A DNA stretch of 64,000 nucleotides from Kitasatospora sp. SUK 42 (GTDB taxonomy: Bacteria; Actinomycetota; Actinomycetes; Streptomycetales; Streptomycetaceae), in the NCBI RefSeq assembly GCF_015776785.2, contig NZ_LFMD02000005.1, positions 545,465 through 609,464 of the forward strand, read 5' to 3'. Position numbers and translations under genes: made by a program. Below the pieces are notes generated by a model. That model made no database searches. It saw nothing but the letters and a program-made list of their open reading frames with translations, and was not told where the DNA came from. Below are positions 36,190 through 43,441 of this stretch, piece after piece; position 1 is the stretch's first letter, and the number at the start of each line of letters is the position of its first letter.

Positions 36190-37038
36190 TCAGATGGTGC
36201 GGCGCTCGCGCAGCGTCCGCAGCACGCGGCGGGTCGCGCGGGTGGCGACCGGCGGCAGCAGGTCCAGCGCCAGGCGGCGCGAGGTGGAGCGCACCGGAGC
36301 CTTGACCTGGTAGTTGAGTCGCAGCACGCGCCGCCCGGCGATGGTGTCCTCGTCCACGGTGTAGCCCGCGGCCCGCCAGTCGTGCTCCAGCAGGGACTGC
36401 CGGACGGCCCCGGTGTCGCCCCAGGTGCCGTAGAACTTCATCGGGGTGAACAGCACCGGGTGCAGGCCGCCGGTGAAGACCGCCTCCCAGACCGCGGCCG
36501 AGACACCGGGGGTGTGCTCGGAGCGGTAGTCGTCCAGCGCGACCAGGCCGTGCGCGGAGAGCGCCCCGCGCGCCACCGCGATGTCCCCGGCGACGTGCTC
36601 GTAGAGGTGCGAGGCGTCGACGTGGACGAACCGGCAGCTGCCCGCCCGGATGCGGCCGTCGGCCAGCGCCGAGGTGGGCGCCTGCACGATCTCGGGCAGT
36701 TCGTCGTGGAAGGCGAGGTAGTTGGACTCGAAGGCGCTGCGGGTGAGGGTCTTGCGGTAGGACATCGCCATCTCGGCCGCGTTGTCGGCGTCGCCCGCCT
36801 CGGAGTCGAACAGGTCGCAGACGGTCAGCCGCTCGCCCGGCCGCAGGTGGTCGCCGAGCAGGACGGCGCTGCGGCCCAGGTAGCTGCCCAGCTCCAGGAT
36901 GTCGCCGGTGATCCCGGCCGCGCTCTGGGTGGAGAGCAGGTGCCCGAAGGCGGCCCGGTCCAGGCCGAAGAACCAGCCCGGGATGTCGTCCCGCTTCAGC
37001 GGCGCGGGGTGGACGGCGACGGTCTCGTCAGTGGGCAC
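36190..37038 (-). CDS. Class I SAM-dependent methyltransferase
   Basis: 282 aa. Motif I is GDILELGSYLGRSAVLLGDHL, followed by LTVCDLFDSEAGD (acidic motif II), then RAGSCRFVHVDASHLYEHV and GALSAHGLVALDDYRSEHTPGV, the layout of Methyltransf_24/TylF-like sugar or peptide O-methyltransferases. The C-terminal ~60 residues are basic. GTG at 37038 is chosen over an upstream ATG because GGAGG lies five bases before it and the extra leader is Pro/Arg junk. The substrate is unknown; it is single, 169 bp from padR. Confidence 0.8.
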   Translation of the reverse strand: MPTDETVAVHPAPLKRDDIPGWFFGLDRAAFGHLLSTQSAAGITGDILELGSYLGRSAVLLGDHLRPGERLTVCDLFDSEAGDADNAAEMAMSYRKTLTRSAFESNYLAFHDELPEIVQAPTSALADGRIRAGSCRFVHVDASHLYEHVAGDIAVARGALSAHGLVALDDYRSEHTPGVSAAVWEAVFTGGLHPVLFTPMKFYGTWGDTGAVRQSLLEHDWRAAGYTVDEDTIAGRRVLRLNYQVKAPVRSTSRRLALDLLPPVATRATRRVLRTLRERRTI

Positions 37039-37206
37039 GGCGGCCTCCAGGGGACGGGCGGGGCGCGGCGGAGGGGCACGCCGCGGAGGGGGCGCCGTGG
37101 GCGTGTGGCAGGTCATCATAGCGACGCACGGGCCTGGTGTGACCTGGTCCGGAACCGCAGGGTTTCCGCCCCGCGACCTGCCGTTCGGCAGGGGCCGCGC
37201 CGCGCC

Positions 37207-37743
37207 CTACGCGCCCTGGCGTTCCAGGCCTGCGACGGTCTCGGCCAGCCAGGCCCGCTCGGCCGTGGTGGAGGCCCGGGCGACGAGCAGCATTCCGCGC
37301 CGGAACGGGTTCGGCTCCCGCTCGGCGGTGACCGGTGAGCCGTCCCCGTCGTGGAAGAAGCTGCTCGGCGCCTCCAGGAAGGCCAGCCGGCGGCGGAGCA
37401 CGGCGGCCTGCCGGGACGGGTCGGCCAGGTGGTGCAGGAAGGCGGCGAGCGCGAAGAAGCGCATCTGGTCGGTGATCTCGCCCTGTTCGGGGTCGGCCAG
37501 TCGCCGCAGCAGCTCCGCCCGGCCCTGTTCGGTCAGCTCCAGCGTCTGGCGCGGCGCCGCCCCGCTGCCCGGCTCGCTGCGGCGCTCCAGCAGCCCGGAC
37601 TTCTCCAGCCGGGTGATCGCGGGGTAGAGCGCACCGTCGCTCACCGGCCGGACGTGACCGGTCAGGCCGGTGATCCGGGACTTGAGCTCGTAGCCGTGCA
37701 ACGGCTGGTCGTAGAGGAACCCGAGGATCGCGAGCGTCAGCAC
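37207..37743 (-). CDS. PadR-family regulator
   Basis: 178 aa. The winged HTH is VLTLAILGFLYDQPLHGYEL and PVSDGALYPAITRLEKSGLL; LELTEQGRAELLRRL leads into the helical dimerisation domain (PadR C-terminal, AphA-like type). The GTG at 37743 fits family starts and has GAAAGG eight bases upstream; an ATG at 37770 in the same frame is possible. It is divergent from the MATE exporter with a large palindrome in the gap, so it most likely represses the exporter and itself until a substrate binds. Confidence 0.88.
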   Translation of the reverse strand: MLTLAILGFLYDQPLHGYELKSRITGLTGHVRPVSDGALYPAITRLEKSGLLERRSEPGSGAAPRQTLELTEQGRAELLRRLADPEQGEITDQMRFFALAAFLHHLADPSRQAAVLRRRLAFLEAPSSFFHDGDGSPVTAEREPNPFRRGMLLVARASTTAERAWLAETVAGLERQGA

Positions 37744-37788
37744 GATCGAAGCCCTTTCATCGGCGTGCATCCCATGACGCGGCCATGC

Positions 37789-37837
37789 TACCTCTTGTCG
37801 AGATACATCGAACCGAGGTATCTCTATTCGAGGCAAG
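37789..37837. promoter_or_regulatory. PadR operator, nested inverted repeats
   Basis: TACCTC (37789-37794) pairs with GAGGTA (37815-37820), and GAGATAC (37800-37806) pairs with GTATCTC (37818-37824). Looser outer arms CTTG/CAAG (37794-37797 / 37834-37837) extend the symmetry. It sits between divergent padR and the MATE gene in an A/T-rich promoter stretch, and contains the ATCGA/TCGAG steps seen in many PadR sites. Confidence 0.7.
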
Positions 37838-37902
37838 CGCCGGGCCGCATCGGCCGAACAAGGCCGAACGAGCCGAACAGGAACGAGGAACAGGGGGGAA
37901 CC

Positions 37903-39252
37903 ATGCGCGGGCACCTGCCCCGCCTGGCCGCATCGGCCGGACCGATCTACGTGGAACTGCTGTCGGGCGTGATCGCCTCGGTGATCGGCACCTTCTGGGT
38001 GGCCGGCCTCGGCGGGGCCGCCGTCGCCGCCGTCACCCTGGCCGGCACCGTCGAGAACCTGCTGCTGGGACTCGTCCTGGTGGTCTCCTCCGGCACCAGC
38101 GTGCGGCTCTCCCGCGCCCTCGGCGCCGGTGACCACGACGACGCCGCCCGGACCACCCGCGCCGCCTGGCGCCTGTGCGCCGTCGGTGCCTCGGCCCTCG
38201 CCGTTCCCGGCTTCCTGCTGCGCGACAGGATCGCGGCCGCCTTCCTCGACGGCGAGGCCGCGACCCGGGCCGGGGAGTACTTCGCCGTCGCCTTCCCGGC
38301 GTTCGCGCTGTTCTTCGCCCAACGCGTCGCCGACGAACTCTTCAAGGGCGCGGGCGACACCCGCACCCCGATGCGGATCGCGCTGCTCGGCAACGCACTG
38401 CTGCTGGTGCTCGATCCCCTGCTCGTCCTCGGCGCCGGCCCGGTGCCGGCCCTCGGCGTGCCGGGTGCGGCCCTCGCCCTGGCGCTCTCCCGGGCGATCG
38501 CCTTCGCCGTCACCCTGCGCCTGCGCTCGCGCCCGCGGTCAGAGCCCAGGCCGCAGCCGCGAGCCGGGGGCGGAGTACGGGGCGTGGGCCCGGCGGCCCT
38601 TCGCATCCTGCGTGCCGGTGCACCCTTCGGGCTGGACTTCACGGCCCGGATGGCCGTCGGCACGGCCCAACTCGCCCTGGTCGCAGGCTTCGGCGTCGGG
38701 GCGGTGGCCGGGTACGGAATCGGCTACCGGCTCCTCCTCGTCGCCACCATGGCCTTCTACGCGCTGCGCCAGGCCGCCGCCATCCGTGCCGCCCGCCTCG
38801 CCGGCGGCGGCGCGACCGCCGCGCTGCGCGACCTCCGCCGAGCCGCCGTCCGTCTGGCCGTCCTGCTCGGCGCCGCGGCGGCCCTGATGTCGGTGGCCCT
38901 CTCCGGTCCGCTCACCGCCCTCTTCACCGACGACCGGTCCGTGGCCGTCCAGTCCGTCGGCTTCCTGCGCGCGGCGGCCCTCTACCTCCCCCCTTACGCC
39001 CTGGTGGTCGTCCTCGGCGGCGTCCACCAGGCGACGGGCGCCGGCCGGGCGCTCGTCCTGTCCGCCCTCCTCGGCCTCGGCGCCCAACTCGCCGCCTCGG
39101 CAGTCCTGTCGGGGGTGCTCGGGGTGACCGGCGTCTGGCTGGGCCAGGCGGTGGGGGCGCTGGTCCAGCTCGGCCTGGTGCTCGTCCTCACCCGTCGCGG
39201 GGCCGTTCCGGTGGCGGGCCGTCGGGCGCGGAGCCTCCATGCCGTCGAGTGA
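37903..39252 (+). CDS. MATE-family multidrug efflux protein
   Basis: 449 aa with about 12 TM helices. Typical marks: VELLSGVIASVIGTFWVAGLG, GLVLVVSSGTSVRLSRALGAGD (N-lobe), VADELFKGAGDTRTPM with PVPALGVPGAALALALSRAI, and in the C-lobe GAPFGLDFTARMAVGTAQ. A Pro/Arg-rich cytosolic linker (residues ~205-225) joins the lobes. It exports cationic compounds using Na+ or H+. ATG at 37903 follows AGGGGGG. PadR-controlled, divergent. Confidence 0.9.
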   Translation: MRGHLPRLAASAGPIYVELLSGVIASVIGTFWVAGLGGAAVAAVTLAGTVENLLLGLVLVVSSGTSVRLSRALGAGDHDDAARTTRAAWRLCAVGASALAVPGFLLRDRIAAAFLDGEAATRAGEYFAVAFPAFALFFAQRVADELFKGAGDTRTPMRIALLGNALLLVLDPLLVLGAGPVPALGVPGAALALALSRAIAFAVTLRLRSRPRSEPRPQPRAGGGVRGVGPAALRILRAGAPFGLDFTARMAVGTAQLALVAGFGVGAVAGYGIGYRLLLVATMAFYALRQAAAIRAARLAGGGATAALRDLRRAAVRLAVLLGAAAALMSVALSGPLTALFTDDRSVAVQSVGFLRAAALYLPPYALVVVLGGVHQATGAGRALVLSALLGLGAQLAASAVLSGVLGVTGVWLGQAVGALVQLGLVLVLTRRGAVPVAGRRARSLHAVE

Positions 39253-39674
39253 CGGGGCCGAGGCGCGATCGAACCGGTGCGGCCGCCCGCGGTACGAACC
39301 CCGGATGCTCCGGGGCGCGGCAAGGTGACGGTGGGTCGGTGCGGCGGCGCGAGGGCGCCAGTGGCGGGAGTCCGCCCGGTCAAGCCTCGGTCATGGGGTT
39401 CACCGCGAGCTTGTCGGCCCGTTGGTGCTTCGCTACCTTTCTGGCGCTGACGTCCAGCAGGCGCAGCACCACCTCCTTGGCATGCCCGGATCATTCCAGC
39501 TCCCGGCCGGACCGCCGTCATCCCTGAGCGATCGACGCCCCGTACCCGCCGGACCTTCCGGGCGCCGTCTGCACGGGCGCGACTTCCCCCACCCCCGGGC
39601 CGGTGCGCCGGCCGGAAGCAGGACTTCGGCGCGCCGTGTGCCCGGGGCGACAACCCCCATCAGGGAGGCGCAAG
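39253..39674. other. Intergenic region with a terminator and probable promoter
   Basis: 422 bp without a supported gene. A 7-bp hairpin with a 3-base loop (39299-39305 / 39309-39315) can end the MATE transcript. Around 39420-39445, TTGGTG and TACCTT-like boxes could form the promoter of the secreted peptidase, leaving a ~230-nt leader. Confidence 0.45.
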
Positions 39675-40955
39675 TTGCACAGCCTCATCCGCTCGGCCCT
39701 GCGGCGCGGCGGACTCCGCGCCACGACCGCGTCCCTCGCGGTCGGTGCCGTGGTCGCCGCCGGGCTCGCCGTGGCGGCGCCCGCCGGCGCCACCGCCGCG
39801 ACCGGCACCAGCCAGGCCGACGCCCATCGGGCCGGCACCAGGCACGTCTGTGCCCGGCCGACCCAGCCCCACCAGATGGCCTGCCTGGCCTTGGTGCGCA
39901 CCGACGCCGTCCAGCCGCACGCCTTCTCGCTCGGCGCCGTGTCCGCGGACGCGACGCCCTCCGGCTACGGGCCGGGCGACCTGCAGAGCGCGTACGGCCT
40001 GCCGGCCAACGGCGGCGCCGGGCAGACCATCGCCATCGTCGACGCCCAGGACGACCCCAACGCGGAGTCCGACCTGGCCACCTACCGGGCGCAGTACGGC
40101 CTGCCGGCGTGCACCACCGCCAACGGCTGCTTCCAGAAGATCGACCAGAACGGCGGCTCCAACTACCCGACCCCCGACACCGGTTGGGCGGGCGAGATAT
40201 CGCTCGACGTCGACATGGTCTCCGCCGTCGCCCCGAACGCCCACATCCTGCTGGTCGAGGCCAGCTCGGCGAACATGTCCGACCTCGGCGCCGCGGTCAA
40301 CCAGGCCGTCGCCCAGGGCGCGAAGTTCGTCTCCAACAGCTACGGCGGCCCCGAGGACGCCACCGACACCACCTCGGACAGCCAGTACTTCAACCACCCC
40401 GGCGTCGCCATCACCGTCTCCTCGGGCGACTCCGGCTACGGCACCGAGTACCCGGCCGCCTCCCAGTACGTCACCGCGGTCGGCGGCACCTCGCTCACCC
40501 CTGACTCCAGCTCCCGCGGCTGGAGCGAGAGCGTCTGGGGCTCCAGCTTCGGCGGCAACGGGGCCGGCTCCGGCTGCTCCTCCTACGACCCCAAGCCGAG
40601 CTGGCAGACCGACAGCGGCTGCTCCGCCCGCACCGTCGCGGACGTGTCGGCGGTCGCCGACCCGGCCACCGGCGTCGCGGTCTACCAGACCTACGGCGGC
40701 AGCGGCTGGGCCGTCTACGGCGGCACCAGCGCCTCCTCGCCGATCATCGCGGGCGTCTACGCCGACGCGGGCACCCCGGGCGCGAGCGACTACCCGGCCC
40801 GGTACCCGTACGCGCACACCGGCGCGCTCAACGACGTCACCAGCGGCGCCAACGGCACCTGCTCGCCGTCCTACCTCTGCACCGCGGGCCCCGGCTACGA
40901 CGGCCCGACCGGCCTCGGGACCCCCAACGGCCTGACCGCCTTCACCGCCTCCTGA
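39675..40955 (+). CDS. Secreted S53/sedolisin-like serine peptidase
   Basis: 426 aa. Sec signal peptide of ~43 residues (GLRATTASLAVGAVVAAGLA, cut near AGA-TAA). Sedolisin catalytic residues in order: Glu174 and Asp178 in GWAGEISLDVDM, Asp252 in VSSGDSGYG (oxyanion), and Ser352 in YGGTSASSPII. Paired Cys residues suggest disulfides. Typical sedolisins have a ~200-aa propeptide; here only ~50 residues separate the signal from the catalytic start (SGYGPGDLQSAYGLP), so maturation differs. TTG start at 39675 is supported by GGGAGG. A strong terminator follows. Confidence 0.87.
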   Translation: MHSLIRSALRRGGLRATTASLAVGAVVAAGLAVAAPAGATAATGTSQADAHRAGTRHVCARPTQPHQMACLALVRTDAVQPHAFSLGAVSADATPSGYGPGDLQSAYGLPANGGAGQTIAIVDAQDDPNAESDLATYRAQYGLPACTTANGCFQKIDQNGGSNYPTPDTGWAGEISLDVDMVSAVAPNAHILLVEASSANMSDLGAAVNQAVAQGAKFVSNSYGGPEDATDTTSDSQYFNHPGVAITVSSGDSGYGTEYPAASQYVTAVGGTSLTPDSSSRGWSESVWGSSFGGNGAGSGCSSYDPKPSWQTDSGCSARTVADVSAVADPATGVAVYQTYGGSGWAVYGGTSASSPIIAGVYADAGTPGASDYPARYPYAHTGALNDVTSGANGTCSPSYLCTAGPGYDGPTGLGTPNGLTAFTAS

Positions 40956-41008
40956 TCCGACCGATCCGACCGATCCAACCGATCCAACTGGATCCGACCG
41001 ATCCGAGC
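40954..41008. repeat. Short tandem repeat, GATCCGACC units
   Basis: About six drifting copies of a 9-bp unit (GATCCGACC/GATCCAACC) run from the peptidase stop codon region to the terminator. Confidence 0.8.
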
Positions 41009-41016
41009 CGAACCAC

Positions 41017-41050
41017 CCGGTGGGGCCGCGGCGTACCGCGGCCCCACCGG
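41017..41050 (+). terminator. Perfect 15-bp terminator hairpin
   Basis: Arms 41017-41031 and 41036-41050 are perfectly complementary with a 4-base loop (CGTA), 61 bases after the peptidase stop. It insulates the NRPS cluster from upstream transcription. Confidence 0.9.
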
Positions 41051-41507
41051 CATGTCCGGCCGCTCCGGACACCGGAGGCCCTCCGCGCACTCCACGTCAC
41101 ATCCGCACCGGGCCCCCGTCGTATTCATCCGCGCCGCTTCCGGTCCTTCCGGTCGCATTCCGGAACAGCCGCCCCAGGTGTCAGCGGAATCACTCGGCCA
41201 TTCCTGCGAAAACCTGGTGACGGGCCGTCCGCATCCGGAAGCGATGGTTTCGGCCAAAGAATTCACATCCGCCAGCAGGCGTTCCGGGTGCGGCCGGGAG
41301 TCGCACCAGGGATTTTGCGGATCAGATTCTGATGAGAGTCGCTTTCCGTTCAATCTCAAGGGGTTGCGAGCGGGTGACCGGCCGTGAAGACTGTTCCGCG
41401 TTCGTCGATCCGAGTGTTCGGGCCGACGAGGATTGCGCGGCTCTCGCGGCCGGTGCGGAGGCTTCCGTACGGCGGTCGCGGGGAGAGGGATCGCAAGGGG
41501 GATGGGT

Positions 41508-41597
41508 ATGCCGAGTGCGGCGATCACGCAGGTCAGGGCCGTAGCGGTGACCGGACGGAACGTCCGGGAATCCCGTCCGGGCCAGCCGGCGGGGTGA
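41508..41597 (+). CDS. Candidate 29-aa small ORF
   Basis: ATG preceded by AAGGGGG at a good distance; encodes MPSAAITQVRAVAVTGRNVR and nine more residues. No family. Could be a leader peptide or chance. Confidence 0.2.
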   Translation: MPSAAITQVRAVAVTGRNVRESRPGQPAG

Positions 41598-41822
41598 AGG
41601 CATTCGACTGTTCGCCGTTCCCTCGTGCGGCTCGGAATTCCGGTCGCATTCGCACCGTCCGCTCGGGGAGCGCCGAAGCGGTCCGGAACGACTGCGCGCG
41701 GGCGGGTTCGACGCCGTGCCGGCAAGGCGCCGGGTGATTCCCGTTCATGCTCCGCCGACGGTCGCCGGCAGGGCTTCCGCGCATTCCCGTCGTTCCCGCG
41801 AGTCCTGAGGCAAGGAGCGCAG

Positions 41823-41867
41823 ATGACGGGAAAATGCGCAGGGCGCTCCCCGCTAATCAGAAATTAA
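41823..41867 (+). CDS. Candidate 14-aa leader peptide before the NRPS operon
   Basis: AAGGAG seven bases before ATG; encodes [14 protein letters not shown] and stops at TAA 57 bases before the thioesterase ATG. The strong ribosome site and position suggest a leader, but the length makes this weak. Confidence 0.25.
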   Translation: MTGKCAGRSPLIRN

Positions 41868-41924
41868 TCCGCGGACGCCCAGCCGGGTCCGTACCCGAGA
41901 ACCAGTCAACGGGAGCTTCCGTCC

Positions 41925-43274
41925 ATGCCGTACCGCACCTCCGCGCCGGTTCGCGAGCGCGCGCCGTACCTCTTACGCCGCGAACTACAGCACCGGCTCG
42001 ACACCCTCGCGCACACCCACCGGGTACCCGGCGCCCAGCTGGTCCTGGACACCGGGTCAGAGGTCCTCGCGCTGCACACCGGTGTGGCCGACGCCGCCAC
42101 CGGCACCCCGTTCACCGGGGAGACCGCCGTCCCGGTGGGGTCGCTCACCAAGCCCTACACGGCCGCCCTGGTGCTGCTCCTCGCCGACGACGGCGACCTC
42201 GACCCCGACGACCCGATCGCCGACCACCTTCCCGAGCTGCGGGGAATGCCAGAAGTAACGATTCGCCAGCTGCTCAGCCACACCGGGGGACTGCCCACCG
42301 GGCCGGACTCCGACGCGGCCGCCCGCACCACCCCGGCCCGCTACCTGTCCGCCGTGTGCGCCGCCGGGGAGGAACTGTTCCCACCCGGGGCCGACTTCTC
42401 CTACTCCAACGCCGGCTACGTCGCCGCCGGACGCCTGGTGGAGGCCGTGACCGGCATGCCGTGGCACGAGGCCGTGCGCACCCTGCTGCTCGAACCGCTC
42501 GGCACCGTGCCCCAGTTCCTCGACCCGGCCGCACCCGCCCGCCCGGTCGCCGTCGGCCACGCGCTCAACGCCGCCACCGGCCTCGCCCGGCCCGTCCGGC
42601 AGAACCTGGCGCCGCTGGAGGCGCCGGCCGGAGCCCTGCTGGCCAGCGCCCTGGACCTCGCCGCGCTCGGCAGCGCCCTGACCGGCCGGCACAAGGCCCT
42701 GCCCGCCGCCGTCGCCGAGGAGCTGCGCCGCCCGCAGCCCGGCGCCCGGCCCGGGGCGCTCGCGGACGGCTGGGGGCCGGGCGCGGCCCTCTACCGGCAG
42801 GACGACCGGCTCTGGTGCGGCCACGACGGCAACGCCATGGGCACCTCCTGCCACCTGAGGGCCGAACCGGACAGCGGCGTGGTCGTCGCCTTCACCGGCA
42901 ACTCCGGCACCGCCACCGCGCTCTGGCACGAGCTCGCCGCCGAGCTGGCCGAGCTGGCCGACGTACGGGTGCCCGCCGCGATCGCGCCGTTCGGCTCGGG
43001 CGAGCACGTCGACCTGCCCGGGTGCACGGGCACCTACGTCAACGGCGGGATCCGCTACCGGATCGAGCCGGGCCGGGACGGATCGCCCACGCTCTCCGTG
43101 GACGGCGACCTCCCGATCCCGCTGCGCTGTTCCGCCGACCTCTCGTACGACCTGGTCGCCCCGGACACCGGCCGCCCCGAGCCAGGCGGGCGCTTCCACC
43201 GGGATCCCGCCACCGGCGTGATCGACCGGGTGCAGGTGTCCGGGCGCACGGCCCGCCGCGCCGACCCCGCCTGA
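41925..43274 (+). CDS. Penicillin-binding-protein-type thioesterase (trans-acting peptide cyclase)
   Basis: 449 aa beta-lactamase/PBP4*-fold protein. Serine-hydrolase motifs: SxxK as Ser73-Leu-Thr-Lys76 in [10 protein letters not shown], YxN as Tyr160-Ser-Asn162 in FSYSNAGY, and HxGx as His300-Asp-Gly-Asn in [10 protein letters not shown]-terminal ~95-residue beta domain ([18 protein letters not shown]) is lipocalin-like. Length, architecture and position next to an NRPS match SurE-type enzymes that release and cyclise peptides of the surugamide, desotamide and mannopeptimycin kind. No signal peptide, so it works in the cytosol and not on cell wall. Codon 17 is TTA (41973-41975). GGGAG precedes the ATG. 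A D-aminopeptidase or resistance esterase is the main alternative. Confidence 0.8.
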   Translation: MPYRTSAPVRERAPYLLRRELQHRLDTLAHTHRVPGAQLVLDTGSEVLALHTGVADAATGTPFTGETAVPVGSLTKPYTAALVLLLADDGDLDPDDPIADHLPELRGMPEVTIRQLLSHTGGLPTGPDSDAAARTTPARYLSAVCAAGEELFPPGADFSYSNAGYVAAGRLVEAVTGMPWHEAVRTLLLEPLGTVPQFLDPAAPARPVAVGHALNAATGLARPVRQNLAPLEAPAGALLASALDLAALGSALTGRHKALPAAVAEELRRPQPGARPGALADGWGPGAALYRQDDRLWCGHDGNAMGTSCHLRAEPDSGVVVAFTGNSGTATALWHELAAELAELADVRVPAAIAPFGSGEHVDLPGCTGTYVNGGIRYRIEPGRDGSPTLSVDGDLPIPLRCSADLSYDLVAPDTGRPEPGGRFHRDPATGVIDRVQVSGRTARRADPA

Positions 43275-43441
43275 GCGGCCCACCGCAGGCCCCGCCGACG
43301 CGGCCCACCCCGCAGGCCCCGCCCGAGCGGCTCACCCCGCCGGCCCGTACCGCGGCCACCGCCGCCACACCCGTCCCCACGGAGCTCCCGCCCGCCCCCG
43401 GTGCGCGCGTCGCCCCCTCCCGTCCGGAAGGACCTCCCGCC
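43275..43441. repeat. Degenerate direct repeats between thioesterase and NRPS genes
   Basis: From about 43275 to 43345 a ~27-bp unit (CGGCCCACCCCGCAGGCCCCGCCCGAG-like) recurs roughly 2.5 times. The NRPS ribosome site GAAGGA lies further on, before 43442. No terminator seen, so the two genes are probably co-transcribed. Confidence 0.6.

Larger units (their letters stand above)
41051..41924. promoter_or_regulatory. 874-bp leader region of the NRPS cluster
   Basis: No large gene is supported. GC content drops relative to the flanks (notably 41320-41400 and 41840-41870), as in promoter regions. It holds two very short ORFs with good ribosome sites (41508-41597 and 41823-41867). The palindromic patches seen (e.g. 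GACCGGACGGAACGTCCGGGAATC near 41540-41565) may be leader hairpins. Most likely the promoter and regulatory leader of the thioesterase-NRPS operon. Confidence 0.5.

Noticed and set aside
36043-36305. Plus-strand ORF beginning VGVNVCQEYEMENK
   Set aside because: After about 20 codons it runs antisense through the methyltransferase gene with no domain similarity; start and codon use are poor.
41747-43441. The long open frame that would extend the NRPS N-terminus upstream through the thioesterase gene
   Set aside because: In that frame the translation is Arg/Pro-rich shadow sequence. The thioesterase is coded in another frame with clear motifs, and ATG 43442 has a ribosome site and starts the A1 domain.
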